From Pleurocapsa sp. MO_226.B13 (GTDB lineage Bacteria > Cyanobacteriota > Cyanobacteriia > Cyanobacteriales > Xenococcaceae), in assembly GCA_030064795.1 (NCBI GenBank), contig JASJEI010000189.1, positions 1-13,260 of the forward strand: 13,260 bases of DNA, given 5' to 3'. The notes under the pieces were generated by a model. That model ran no database searches, was not told where the DNA came from, and worked only from the letters and a program-made list of their open reading frames with translations. Within the stretch, counting starts at the first letter, position 1. Every line of letters begins with the position of its first letter. Positions 1 through 6,764 of the stretch are shown here, piece by piece. A program made the position numbers and the translations under genes.

Positions 1-16
1 GGTTTTTTGGTCAAGA

Positions 17-37
17 AAATAGAACCAGATTCTATTT
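17..37 (-). terminator. Possible intrinsic terminator after the CHAT-CHASE2 gene
   Basis: Read on the minus strand, AAATAGAA, a five-base loop and TTCTATTT form an 8-bp stem followed by TCTT. It lies about 50 bases beyond the stop of the CHAT-CHASE2 gene, where the three-gene transcript should end. The stem is almost all A-T and therefore weak, so this is only a candidate. Confidence 0.3.
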
Positions 38-88
38 CCAAGCACTCATGCACTAATTAACGAGCGAACTTACACCGTAGAGTTCTAT

Positions 89-2290
89 CTAGGCAGATTT
101 GTCCAGATATTTAGAAGCGGTTAATGAGAAGAGAATACCCAAGGTAATTTTAGGAACTGAACGTCGATACAGAACCACAAGACTAGCACCGACTGTAGAC
201 CAAAAAGCTACCCAGATTGTTTCTAGCTGATTTGACGGCCACCAGAGGAGTTTTTGCTCTCCTAAAACCGCACTGATAATATGGCTAGTCATTTGAGCGT
301 GAATTATCACTCCAGAAAGACGTTTTGCCTGATGACCCTGACTATAGGGAGTATAATGCAGGTCTTGATTGTGTCCCACAACTCCAATCAAAATGATTTT
401 GTTGTTGACTAGCCGATTAATAGACGCTTGGGGAATAGTTAAAATTTCTCTTAAGGATATAGTTTGGGGCAAAGCGCGACGATAATCGAGCAGAGTCTGA
501 TAACCTTGAGCTTCTGGTAAATGATAGCCACCACTAGTTGGAGTAAGTCTGGGAAATTTTACTCCACCGATTTGCAAGACATCTCCTTCGTATTTTGCGG
601 TCAGACGATCTAAGTATTTTAGAGCCAGACGAAGACTGAGAGACTGACTGCTTTGACAGACATCATTGGGAGACATACCCAAAAGTTGACGACGAATTAC
701 TCCATCATCATCGATCGCCCAGTTACTAAAACCTATTTGCTCTAGGGGTAGGGAAGATGGCGCGGGGATAGCGATTAACTTTGGTCGCTCGATTTTTACC
801 CGACAGATGGCAAAAAAATTATCAGTCTGCGCCACGGTATTGGTTAACTCTGGCTCGAAGGGAAAGTCATGAATTATATCAGAAGCGATCGCTTTTGCTT
901 GTCCTACCTTAAGCTTTTTGAGCAGTTGGTTTAAAGCAGTATCGGCAAGAGAGCCACGCATATTCAAAGCCATTCCTCGTTCTTGCTGATATTTCAGGTC
1001 GTTGTCGTCGATAGTAATTGCTAACACTCGTTCGTCTGCGGGAAGAGTAAGCGGGTAACTAAGTAAACGGTCGTAAACTTTTAATTCTCTTGCTTCTAGC
1101 CATCCCCAAGACTGGATTAGCCAAACTAAAATCAGGGTAATAGCACTAATTATAAATATTGAGGATAATGGTTTTGACTGAATATTTAAGTCTTTAAAAG
1201 GTGAAAACGCGCTATTTTTTTTAAAATCTGTCCAATAGGGCGGGATTATGGCGGGATTTTGGTAAATAGTGGGCAACCAGCTAGCACAAGGATATTGTTT
1301 TTCCCAGCCTTGTAATTGCTGCCGTGCCATTTTGGTAGCCAAATAAAGGGAGTTGCCTGCTGCATAGGCTTGTAAAAAATGTTTGATAAACTCCTGGGCC
1401 ATGAGATCGGGGATCGGCATCCGCATCACGATCGATTGAGGTAGGGATAATTTACTCAATTCTTCTGCCAGTCCTAGTCCGTCACAAGAATTAAAAATTG
1501 CTAGCTGAAGCCCAGAGGCGATCGCTTTTTTAAAGCCATGTTTGAGTTGCTCGATAGTCAGTCTATCTTGCTGATTTAGATATAAAATTCCCTGTCTATC
1601 TATGGTTTTACTGTGTCCCGCAAAAAAGACGATATCCCAGGTTTCTTGCCAGAGACGAGCATACAATTCTTGAGGAGTAGGCTCGACCAAAAATACCACT
1701 TTTGCCTCATCCAAAGATTCAAGAAAACCGCAGTCTGCATTTAAATTGATTCCTCGACTATCCCCCAAAATAGCGAGAATTTTGACTTGACTGTGGCGAT
1801 TTCTTTTGGGAGTTGCTACGCGCTCAAAATTAAAGTTAGCGATCGCCATTTCTAAGTTTGGGTAATGTTCTAGCAGATCCCAACAACACCAGGGTAGATG
1901 ATAGATTTCGGAGCGATCGCTACAAATTAAGATCCTAATTGCTTCCGAGCGGTTTAATTCTTCCCGTAGGTATTTATCGACGGCAGAAAAACTTGGAGAA
2001 TTGAGCCATTGTTGAAATTGCTGTTCCAGCTTTTTAGCTAAGGTGGCTAGTTGTTGTTGAGGAAAGATCGAGCCATCGTAAATAATCTGCTGGGGTTTGA
2101 TTCGGTTGCTCTGGCTTAATTGTTGATATTGTTGTTGCCATCTAACCAAACATCGATTCAACTCTGGTGCTGAAGGCAGGCTTCCTGAAAAACCGCGATC
2201 GGCGGTCTGCCCTTCTTGCCCGATTTCTAGAGTAACTTGAAAACCCGACTCAAAGTTGCCATTAAATTTGAGGATAACAAACTTTGCCAT
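89..2290 (-). CDS. CHAT domain (caspase-like) and CHASE2 sensor membrane protein
   Basis: This 733-residue protein probably senses an extracytoplasmic signal through CHASE2 and acts through a cytoplasmic CHAT peptidase-type domain. The CHAT domain spans about residues 165-345 and keeps the clan-CD dyad: His226 in FFAGHS and Cys269 in NSCDG. A membrane helix follows at about 376-396. CHASE2 covers about 400-685, starting near YDRLL and AITIDDNDL and closing near SGVIIHAQM. A second helix lies at about 690-708. A third hydrophobic stretch is cut short by the stop at SKYLDKSA, although CHASE2 proteins usually carry about three C-terminal helices. The first 160 residues are Gln-rich and match no domain I know. 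It is the last gene of the cluster, 71 bases after the DUF1822 gene. Domain calls are firm; substrate and signal are unknown. Confidence 0.9.
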   Translation of the reverse strand: MAKFVILKFNGNFESGFQVTLEIGQEGQTADRGFSGSLPSAPELNRCLVRWQQQYQQLSQSNRIKPQQIIYDGSIFPQQQLATLAKKLEQQFQQWLNSPSFSAVDKYLREELNRSEAIRILICSDRSEIYHLPWCCWDLLEHYPNLEMAIANFNFERVATPKRNRHSQVKILAILGDSRGINLNADCGFLESLDEAKVVFLVEPTPQELYARLWQETWDIVFFAGHSKTIDRQGILYLNQQDRLTIEQLKHGFKKAIASGLQLAIFNSCDGLGLAEELSKLSLPQSIVMRMPIPDLMAQEFIKHFLQAYAAGNSLYLATKMARQQLQGWEKQYPCASWLPTIYQNPAIIPPYWTDFKKNSAFSPFKDLNIQSKPLSSIFIISAITLILVWLIQSWGWLEARELKVYDRLLSYPLTLPADERVLAITIDDNDLKYQQERGMALNMRGSLADTALNQLLKKLKVGQAKAIASDIIHDFPFEPELTNTVAQTDNFFAICRVKIERPKLIAIPAPSSLPLEQIGFSNWAIDDDGVIRRQLLGMSPNDVCQSSQSLSLRLALKYLDRLTAKYEGDVLQIGGVKFPRLTPTSGGYHLPEAQGYQTLLDYRRALPQTISLREILTIPQASINRLVNNKIILIGVVGHNQDLHYTPYSQGHQAKRLSGVIIHAQMTSHIISAVLGEQKLLWWPSNQLETIWVAFWSTVGASLVVLYRRSVPKITLGILFSLTASKYLDKSA

Positions 2291-2361
2291 TAACTAATCA
2301 GCAATTTAAAAATGTTTGGCTCGACCTTCAGAACCTAGTCTGTTATTAAACCAGATCGCTT

Positions 2362-3333
2362 TTAAATAATAAACCTTTCGACTTTAATTTGTTCCTCTAA
2401 AGCCAATTCAACGCTAAAACTTTCTCCTAATTTACCACTAAAACAAAACTCAATCGTCTCGGTTTCATTTGCCTGAGCGATCATTACTGGACGACCATCT
2501 CGATCTAAAATAATTAGCTCTAGACCTTCTGGTAAATAATTTTGTAGCTGATTGTTAAAGGCGGTCACGGAAATATTAAACTCTTCTGGCACAGCCATGT
2601 CTTCGGGCTTGTTGTTTTGCGATTGCACGTTAATAATCAAAGCTATAATGATCTCTTTACTTTTTTCTCCTAACTGAATTAGTTTAACCCGATTTACTCC
2701 CTTAGAAAGTTGGCTTTTAGTCTGACTCTCTAGTTTTTGTGGGTTTCTATAGTTGACTGCCAAAGATGGTGCAAAAAAATCTTCTATCCGCTGCCAGTCT
2801 CTACCTGACTGTTCGGAAAACCATTTACTGATAGTAGGAGTTTGAACTAGTGCAGCACGTCTTTGCTGACTTAAATGTATGGGCAAGTCTGACAAAGATT
2901 CTAATTGACTTAGGGGAATTTCGCTTTGAGTCACCTGACGAATAAATCCTAATAGTCTGGCTCGATCTAAAGATTCATCGAACTGTACTACGATATAAGC
3001 AATTCTTTCCGACCAAACTTCAGGGGGAATAGTCACCCTATCGTCCCCGTTTAAAACAAATCGACATTCTAGTTTGCCATAACTGGGAATTTGCAAGTCA
3101 GCAACATCCATCATCGTTTGTAAGGCGGGATTCCAGCTATCACTAGCTTTTAAATCGGTTGCCCAACCAATAGAATTCAGATAAAGATTGACTGCGAATA
3201 CAGCCAAAGTATTGAGATAGACTTGCTTTCTTTTGCTTGGTTGTGATTGATAGCTACGAAATTTTTCCGCCTCAACGCGACTTTTGAGAGGAATAATTGT
3301 TTCAAATAACTCGGATTCCCTGTTGACAAACAT
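2362..3333 (-). CDS. DUF1822 family protein
   Basis: This 323-residue protein belongs to DUF1822, a family found mainly in cyanobacteria and without an established function. Recognisable features are the segment around residues 37-65 (VYLNTLAVFAVNLYL then IGWATDL), the middle part with CRFVLNGDD and IPPEVW, and the C-terminal domain (about 215-315) containing LPEGLELIILDRDG and a run of beta strands ending in SFSVELAL. There is no signal peptide or clear membrane helix, so it is probably cytoplasmic. It starts 37 bases after the stop of the sigma-like gene and is followed by the CHAT-CHASE2 gene, which implies co-transcription. Serving as the intermediate or anti-sigma partner between the two neighbours is speculation from gene order only. 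Confidence 0.88.
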   Translation of the reverse strand: MFVNRESELFETIIPLKSRVEAEKFRSYQSQPSKRKQVYLNTLAVFAVNLYLNSIGWATDLKASDSWNPALQTMMDVADLQIPSYGKLECRFVLNGDDRVTIPPEVWSERIAYIVVQFDESLDRARLLGFIRQVTQSEIPLSQLESLSDLPIHLSQQRRAALVQTPTISKWFSEQSGRDWQRIEDFFAPSLAVNYRNPQKLESQTKSQLSKGVNRVKLIQLGEKSKEIIIALIINVQSQNNKPEDMAVPEEFNISVTAFNNQLQNYLPEGLELIILDRDGRPVMIAQANETETIEFCFSGKLGESFSVELALEEQIKVERFII

Positions 3334-3370
3334 AATTTTTTCTCTTAGCCAAATATTTAAAGAATATATC

Positions 3371-4342
3371 TTAAAGAAATTTGTTCAACTCTTTTTTTAG
3401 TAAGGGCGCGAAGCGACGACACCAGCGATTATAAAAGCTACATAAAGTCGGGACTGGGATGTTTAATTGCCGTGATATTTCCTCCCAACTCCGACCAGAA
3501 AACTTAGCCAAGGCAATATTACTAAAATTAGCCTCTGGTCTATTTCTAATATAAACAGTAGCAAAAATATTATCTGGGTCTTGAGTTAAATATTCTCTTA
3601 AAATTTGAGCGAGATCGGGTGTATTTTGTGGTTGACCAATTTGCTCTAAATCTGATAGTGAAGGTAGCTCGTATCGAGCATATCTTTGGAATCTTTCGTA
3701 AGATTTTAAAATTAGCTTGTCTAATTTAAAATTAACCCAACTCATGAATTTACCATTACCTCGATTGGGATCGTAGAGGTCGATATTCAGACAGACATAA
3801 GCTAAAGTTTCTGCCAAAGCTTCTTCATACAGAGTTTTATATAAATCGGGAGAAAATTTGCGAACATGAGGACGGCACAATCTTCCTGACAGTTCGATCG
3901 CTCTAATCAGTTCGGTTAAAGCATAAGTTCTCAGTTCGCTATTAATTGAGTATTTTTGAGCAGTTAAACTCATTTTTTTTAATTGAGTATCGTTGAGTAG
4001 TTGTTGAAAAATTTGCTTTTGTAATGCGAATAAATAAGTCGGCTGAACTTGTTCGATTAATAGTTCTGAAGCTAGTTGCTCCTTTTTGGAAGTAACAATT
4101 AAATACTTGCGCAGATGAGCAATTAAATTTTCTTTGGCTCGATCGTATATTTCTTGATAAACTCCTGTTAACGGCGTACCATTAAACCGACGGCATAGAG
4201 GTCGCGATCGCAAAAGGGTAACTGCAATCTGATTGATTGCTGATTCTTGTTGTTGGATCTGATTATTCCTGGTTTGAACCTCATGCACCAGTCTGTGTAA
4301 TAGCTGATATTTTTCTGGCTCGAACTCTTTGCTATTGACCAT
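3371..4342 (-). CDS. Atypical sigma-70-like factor linked to DUF1822/CHASE2 genes
   Basis: This 323-residue protein resembles the divergent sigma-70-like proteins that cyanobacteria encode beside DUF1822 and CHASE2 genes. A region-2-like helical block is seen at about residues 165-220, with the segment DPNRGNGKFMSWVNFKLDKL. A region-4-like helix-turn-helix lies at about 282-315 (SWEEISRQLNIPVPTLCSFYNRW). About 150 residues precede region 2, including a Gln/Asn-rich possible coiled coil at 22-40; this is long for an ECF-type factor. Part of that extension (47-82) resembles the start of region 2 (152-187), suggesting an old duplication. It is the first gene of the minus-strand cluster and diverges from rnc. 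No Shine-Dalgarno is evident. Target promoters cannot be told from the sequence. It could instead be a non-sigma DNA-binding protein. Confidence 0.72.
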   Translation of the reverse strand: MVNSKEFEPEKYQLLHRLVHEVQTRNNQIQQQESAINQIAVTLLRSRPLCRRFNGTPLTGVYQEIYDRAKENLIAHLRKYLIVTSKKEQLASELLIEQVQPTYLFALQKQIFQQLLNDTQLKKMSLTAQKYSINSELRTYALTELIRAIELSGRLCRPHVRKFSPDLYKTLYEEALAETLAYVCLNIDLYDPNRGNGKFMSWVNFKLDKLILKSYERFQRYARYELPSLSDLEQIGQPQNTPDLAQILREYLTQDPDNIFATVYIRNRPEANFSNIALAKFSGRSWEEISRQLNIPVPTLCSFYNRWCRRFAPLLKKELNKFL

Positions 4343-4373
4343 TGATGATGGCTTATTTCAACCTCAAACTAGA

Positions 4374-4400
4374 TAGAAGTTTCCTATTTAGTTACTTCTA
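4374..4400. promoter_or_regulatory. Inverted repeat in the divergent sigma/rnc intergenic region
   Basis: TAGAAGT and its exact complement ACTTCTA are separated by 13 bases. The repeat lies in the 130-base interval between the divergent sigma-like gene and rnc, upstream of a -10-like TATAAA for rnc. Arm length and spacing would fit an operator for a dimeric regulator. Seven-base arms in AT-rich DNA could be chance. Confidence 0.35.
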
Positions 4401-4428
4401 ATTCGGAGATTATCTTTACGGCTTTTGT

Positions 4429-4434
4429 TATAAA
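4429..4434 (+). promoter_or_regulatory. Candidate -10 element for rnc
   Basis: TATAAA lies 38 bases upstream of the rnc start codon, within the divergent intergenic region, matching TATAAT at five of six positions. No convincing -35 hexamer is visible 16-18 bases upstream. Transcription would start near 4441, leaving a leader of roughly 30 bases. Confidence 0.35.
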
Positions 4435-4472
4435 ACTTAATAAAAATCCTGACGTTCAAAATTAGCTGACCG

Positions 4473-5192
4473 ATGTCTGATAAGTTACCCTCATTTAAAA
4501 ATCGAGAATTATTAAATTTAGCTCTAACTCACCGTTCCTATGCCAACGAAAATTCAGCGATCGAAGAAGACAACGAACGTCTAGAATTTCTGGGAGATGC
4601 TGTCTTAGGATTCGTAATTGCTCAGATGCTCTATACCATGTACCCTCAGATCGATGAAGCACAGTTGACTCACCTGCGATCGCGACTGGTAGATGAAAAA
4701 CAGCTAGGTAAACTAGGCGCGCAATTAGGTTTGGGGACGTTAATGCGTTTGGGGAAAGGTGCGGTTAAAAATGGAGGCAGAAACAACCCCTCTTTGCTCA
4801 ACGATACCTTTGAAGCTGTCATCGGCGCGTATTTTTTGGATGCAGGAATCGAACCCGTCCGCGATTATCTGGTTAAAATTTTTCAGCCCTTGGCAAAATC
4901 GCTAGTCGATAATTATTTCCGATTTGAGCCAGGCAGCAATAAAAACCTCAGTCAACTCCAAGCAACATTTATTGATAGCAAAAATCGTTTCCAGCAATGG
5001 TCGCTAGCTAATCATCAAACCAGACCCAAATATCAAATTATTGCCGAATCTGGACCAGACCACGCCAAGCAATTCACGGCTCAAGTATCAGTTCTAGGCA
5101 AAGTTTATGGTGTGGGGAAAGGTTGCCGTAAGCAAGAAGCTGAAAAAAGGGCAGCAGAGGCAGCAATAGAAAATCTCGAACGACTCAAATAA
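4473..5192 (+). CDS. rnc: Ribonuclease III
   Basis: This is a dsRNA-specific endonuclease for rRNA maturation and for processing or decay of structured RNAs and sense-antisense duplexes, in the cytoplasm as a homodimer. The 239 residues are full length. The N-terminal RNase III domain (about 5-145) carries the signature NERLEFLGDAVL. The metal-binding residues are present: Glu35, Glu38, Asp42, Glu62 and, in NDTFEAVIGA, Asp111 and Glu114. A double-stranded-RNA-binding domain (about 158-236) follows, ending in the usual KQEAEKRAAEAAI helix. The presence of both domains separates it from the short Mini-III type. No Shine-Dalgarno precedes the ATG. The gene diverges from the sigma-like gene and is followed by a gene-free stretch rich in RNA-like secondary structure. 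Cyanobacteria often have more than one RNase III gene, so this need not be the only copy. Confidence 0.96.
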   Translation: MSDKLPSFKNRELLNLALTHRSYANENSAIEEDNERLEFLGDAVLGFVIAQMLYTMYPQIDEAQLTHLRSRLVDEKQLGKLGAQLGLGTLMRLGKGAVKNGGRNNPSLLNDTFEAVIGAYFLDAGIEPVRDYLVKIFQPLAKSLVDNYFRFEPGSNKNLSQLQATFIDSKNRFQQWSLANHQTRPKYQIIAESGPDHAKQFTAQVSVLGKVYGVGKGCRKQEAEKRAAEAAIENLERLK

Positions 5193-5269
5193 TTTTTATC
5201 TGGGTTTTAGCTCGAATCTGCCACCTCTGTGACGACTAATTCTCCTAAAAAGTGGCTATAGATAAAAAT

Positions 5270-5395
5270 AAATGGTACTATTTGATACATTACAGGAGAT
5301 GATTCGGACTATCCTGTATGAGTACCAAATTTTTGGTACATTACAGTTCGTGGGACTCCAAAGGTATCAGTAGTGGTTATTGCTGATGCCTTTTT
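5270..5395 (+). ncRNA. Candidate structured small RNA or attenuated leader
   Basis: No gene covers this segment, but it is highly structured. TTTGATACATTACAG (5281-5295) recurs with one change at 5332-5346, and the sequence between them holds a near-complement, CTGTA-TGA-GTACC (5314-5326). The middle strand can pair upstream (TACAGGA 5291-5297 with TCCTGTA 5312-5318, and GGTAC 5274-5278 with GTACC 5322-5326). It can also pair downstream (CTGTA with TACAG 5342-5346, and GTACC with GGTAC 5335-5339), but not both. A strong terminator ends the segment at 5360-5395. A -10-like TATAGAT at 5257-5263 would start transcription near 5270, just before the first helix. It matches no RNA family I recognise. 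It could be a free small RNA, an attenuator or the 3' UTR of rnc. Confidence 0.42.
5360..5395 (+). terminator. Intrinsic terminator downstream of rnc
   Basis: AAAGGTATCAG (5360-5370) pairs with CTGATGCCTTT (5383-5393): 11 bp including one G-T wobble, with a 12-base loop. The T-run TTTTT begins inside the 3' arm and is followed by C. This is a good rho-independent terminator, either for rnc, whose stop is about 170 bases upstream, or for a separate small transcript starting near 5270. Confidence 0.72.
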
Positions 5396-5546
5396 CTTAT
5401 GGAATTACTTTCCAGACAATCATATAGTACAAAAAGTAACCATTAACTTCATCAGTAATTTAACTGAACTAACAAAAATAATTCAGCCAAATTGCTTATG
5501 AGGAAGTCACTGATTACTAAAACAACATTTTTGCTCTGGAACAATT

Positions 5547-5566
5547 ATAAAAGTAATTACTTTTAT
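5547..5566. repeat. 20-bp perfect palindrome
   Basis: ATAAAAGTAATTACTTTTAT is an exact 20-base palindrome with no spacer. It lies about 245 bases upstream of rimK and 45 bases before a terminator-like hairpin. It could be an operator for a dimeric regulator or a cruciform-prone AT-rich element. The central GTAATTAC does not have the spacing of an NtcA site (GTA-N8-TAC). Confidence 0.6.
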
Positions 5567-5610
5567 TAGATAGTAAGACGAGATCGAGCTGGTCGAAGTT
5601 ACAAATTTCC

Positions 5611-5649
5611 CCCTCGAACGCCAAAGATTAAGTTCGAGGGATTTTCTTT
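5611..5649 (+). terminator. Terminator-like hairpin in the rnc-rimK interval
   Basis: CCCTCGAAC (5611-5619) and GTTCGAGGG (5632-5640) form a perfect 9-bp stem with a 12-base loop, followed directly by ATTTTCTTT. It has the form of an intrinsic terminator, but no gene ends nearby: rnc stops more than 400 bases upstream and already has a terminator. It may therefore end an unannotated small transcript beginning in the preceding 50-150 bases. Confidence 0.6.
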
Positions 5650-5693
5650 GAGTCTAACGCCTTCTAGCTTCGGATCTTAGAGATTGTCGGTTT

Positions 5694-5714
5694 GTCGATC
5701 TCATTGAGATCGAC
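5694..5714 (+). promoter_or_regulatory. Compact inverted repeat about 100 bases upstream of rimK
   Basis: GTCGATCTC (5694-5702) is followed by ATT and its exact complement GAGATCGAC (5706-5714), giving a 9-bp stem with a 3-base loop. No T-run follows directly, so it is not a usual terminator. It may be an operator or a 5' UTR hairpin for the rimK transcript. Confidence 0.45.
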
Positions 5715-5811
5715 CGTGGATAATAAGTTTTTAGTCAATTGCCAGCAAATCTTGGCGACAAATTCGCTGTAGACATAACAATAAAAAATATCTTTAGATA
5801 CATGACTTTAG

Positions 5812-6741
5812 ATGAAAATAGCAATTCTTTCGCAAAACCCCGCTCTTTACTCCACCAGACGTTTGAGAGATGCTGGCAAACAACAAGGGCATAAGATGCG
5901 AGTTATTGACTACTTGCGTTGCCATATGAATATTACTTCTAAAAAACCGACCATAGTTTACAAAGGTAGACCGTTAGAAAATTTTGATGCGATCGTTCCC
6001 CGTATTAGTGCATCAAAAACATTTTATGGCACTGCGGTGGTACGACAATTTGAAGTTATGGATGTCTATAGTCCCAATCAATCACAGGCTATTTCCCGTA
6101 GTCGAGATAAACTGCGATCGATGCAAATTTTAGCTAGAGACGGAATAGGCTTACCAGTCACGGGTTTTGCCCACGATACTCAAGATATTGATGGTTTAAT
6201 CAAAACTGTTGGAGGCACGCCGTTAGTGATTAAATTATTAGAAGGTACCCAGGGAATTGGAGTAGTATTAGCAGAAACTTATCAAGCAGCCAAATCAGTA
6301 ATCGAGGCTTTTCGCGATCTAGATGCCAACATTTTGGTACAAGAATTTATTGCCGAAGCAAAAGGAGCAGATCTGCGCTGTTTTGTGGTCGGAGACCAAG
6401 TGATTGCAGCGATGAAACGACAAGGAGCAGCAGGAGAATTTCGCTCTAACTTGCACCGTGGAGGTAATGCTCGACAAGTCGCTCTATCCTCTGAAGAAAT
6501 AGATACAGCAATTAAAGCAGCTAAAGCTATAGGTCTAAAAATTGCTGGGGTAGATTTACTCCGCTCTCATAATGGCCCAGTAGTAATGGAGGTGAATTCA
6601 TCTCCTGGTTTAGAAGGAATTGAAAAAGCCACAGGAGTAAACGTAGCAGAAAAAATTATCGACTTTGTTGCCAAAAAAGCGGTTGAGGCAGACAATAACG
6701 AAGACCCTTTGGATCGGTTTCGCGATCGCATTAAGTATTAA
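5812..6741 (+). CDS. rimK: RimK-type ATP-grasp glutamate ligase
   Basis: RimK is a cytoplasmic ligase that uses ATP to add glutamate residues, by amide bonds, to the C terminus of ribosomal protein S6; the enterobacterial enzyme also makes poly-alpha-glutamate. This 309-residue protein aligns with E. coli RimK, as I remember it, nearly from end to end. The match starts at MKIAILS, which fixes the start, and continues through YKGRPL, PRIS, FYGTA and RDKLRSMQ. In the ATP-grasp fold I see Lys100, Lys141, the glycine-rich EGTQGIG loop (144-150), Asp187, RSNLHRGG (211-218) and the metal ligands Asp248, Glu260 and Asn262. The tail after 290 is acidic and variable. The next gene, a zinc deacylase, begins 23 bases downstream, so the two are probably an operon. 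In cyanobacteria the acceptor is not settled and may not be S6. Confidence 0.93.
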   Translation: MKIAILSQNPALYSTRRLRDAGKQQGHKMRVIDYLRCHMNITSKKPTIVYKGRPLENFDAIVPRISASKTFYGTAVVRQFEVMDVYSPNQSQAISRSRDKLRSMQILARDGIGLPVTGFAHDTQDIDGLIKTVGGTPLVIKLLEGTQGIGVVLAETYQAAKSVIEAFRDLDANILVQEFIAEAKGADLRCFVVGDQVIAAMKRQGAAGEFRSNLHRGGNARQVALSSEEIDTAIKAAKAIGLKIAGVDLLRSHNGPVVMEVNSSPGLEGIEKATGVNVAEKIIDFVAKKAVEADNNEDPLDRFRDRIKY

Positions 6742-6764
6742 GTAATTAATCAACTGTAAAATAG

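Larger units (their letters stand above)
5396..5811. other. Gene-free interval upstream of rimK
   Basis: I see no coding region on either strand here. The stretch is AT-rich and contains no HIP1 site. Three symmetric elements stand out and are listed separately: a 20-bp palindrome at 5547-5566, a terminator-like hairpin at 5611-5649 and a compact hairpin at 5694-5714. The promoter of rimK must lie here unless transcription reads through from rnc. I could not identify it confidently. Confidence 0.6.

Noticed and set aside
5299..5373. 24-codon ORF with AGGAG directly before its ATG in the structured region
   Set aside because: The AGGAG has no proper spacing to the ATG, the peptide matches no known small photosystem or leader peptide, and the codons overlap strong RNA helices. 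It is kept only as a remark in the RNA finding.
5547..5566. Palindrome considered as an NtcA binding site
   Set aside because: NtcA needs GTA-N8-TAC; here GTA and TAC are only two bases apart.
5605..5645. GTTCGAGGG considered as a tRNA T-arm
   Set aside because: There is no acceptor, D or anticodon arm at the right distances; the 9-bp stem plus T-rich tail fits a terminator.
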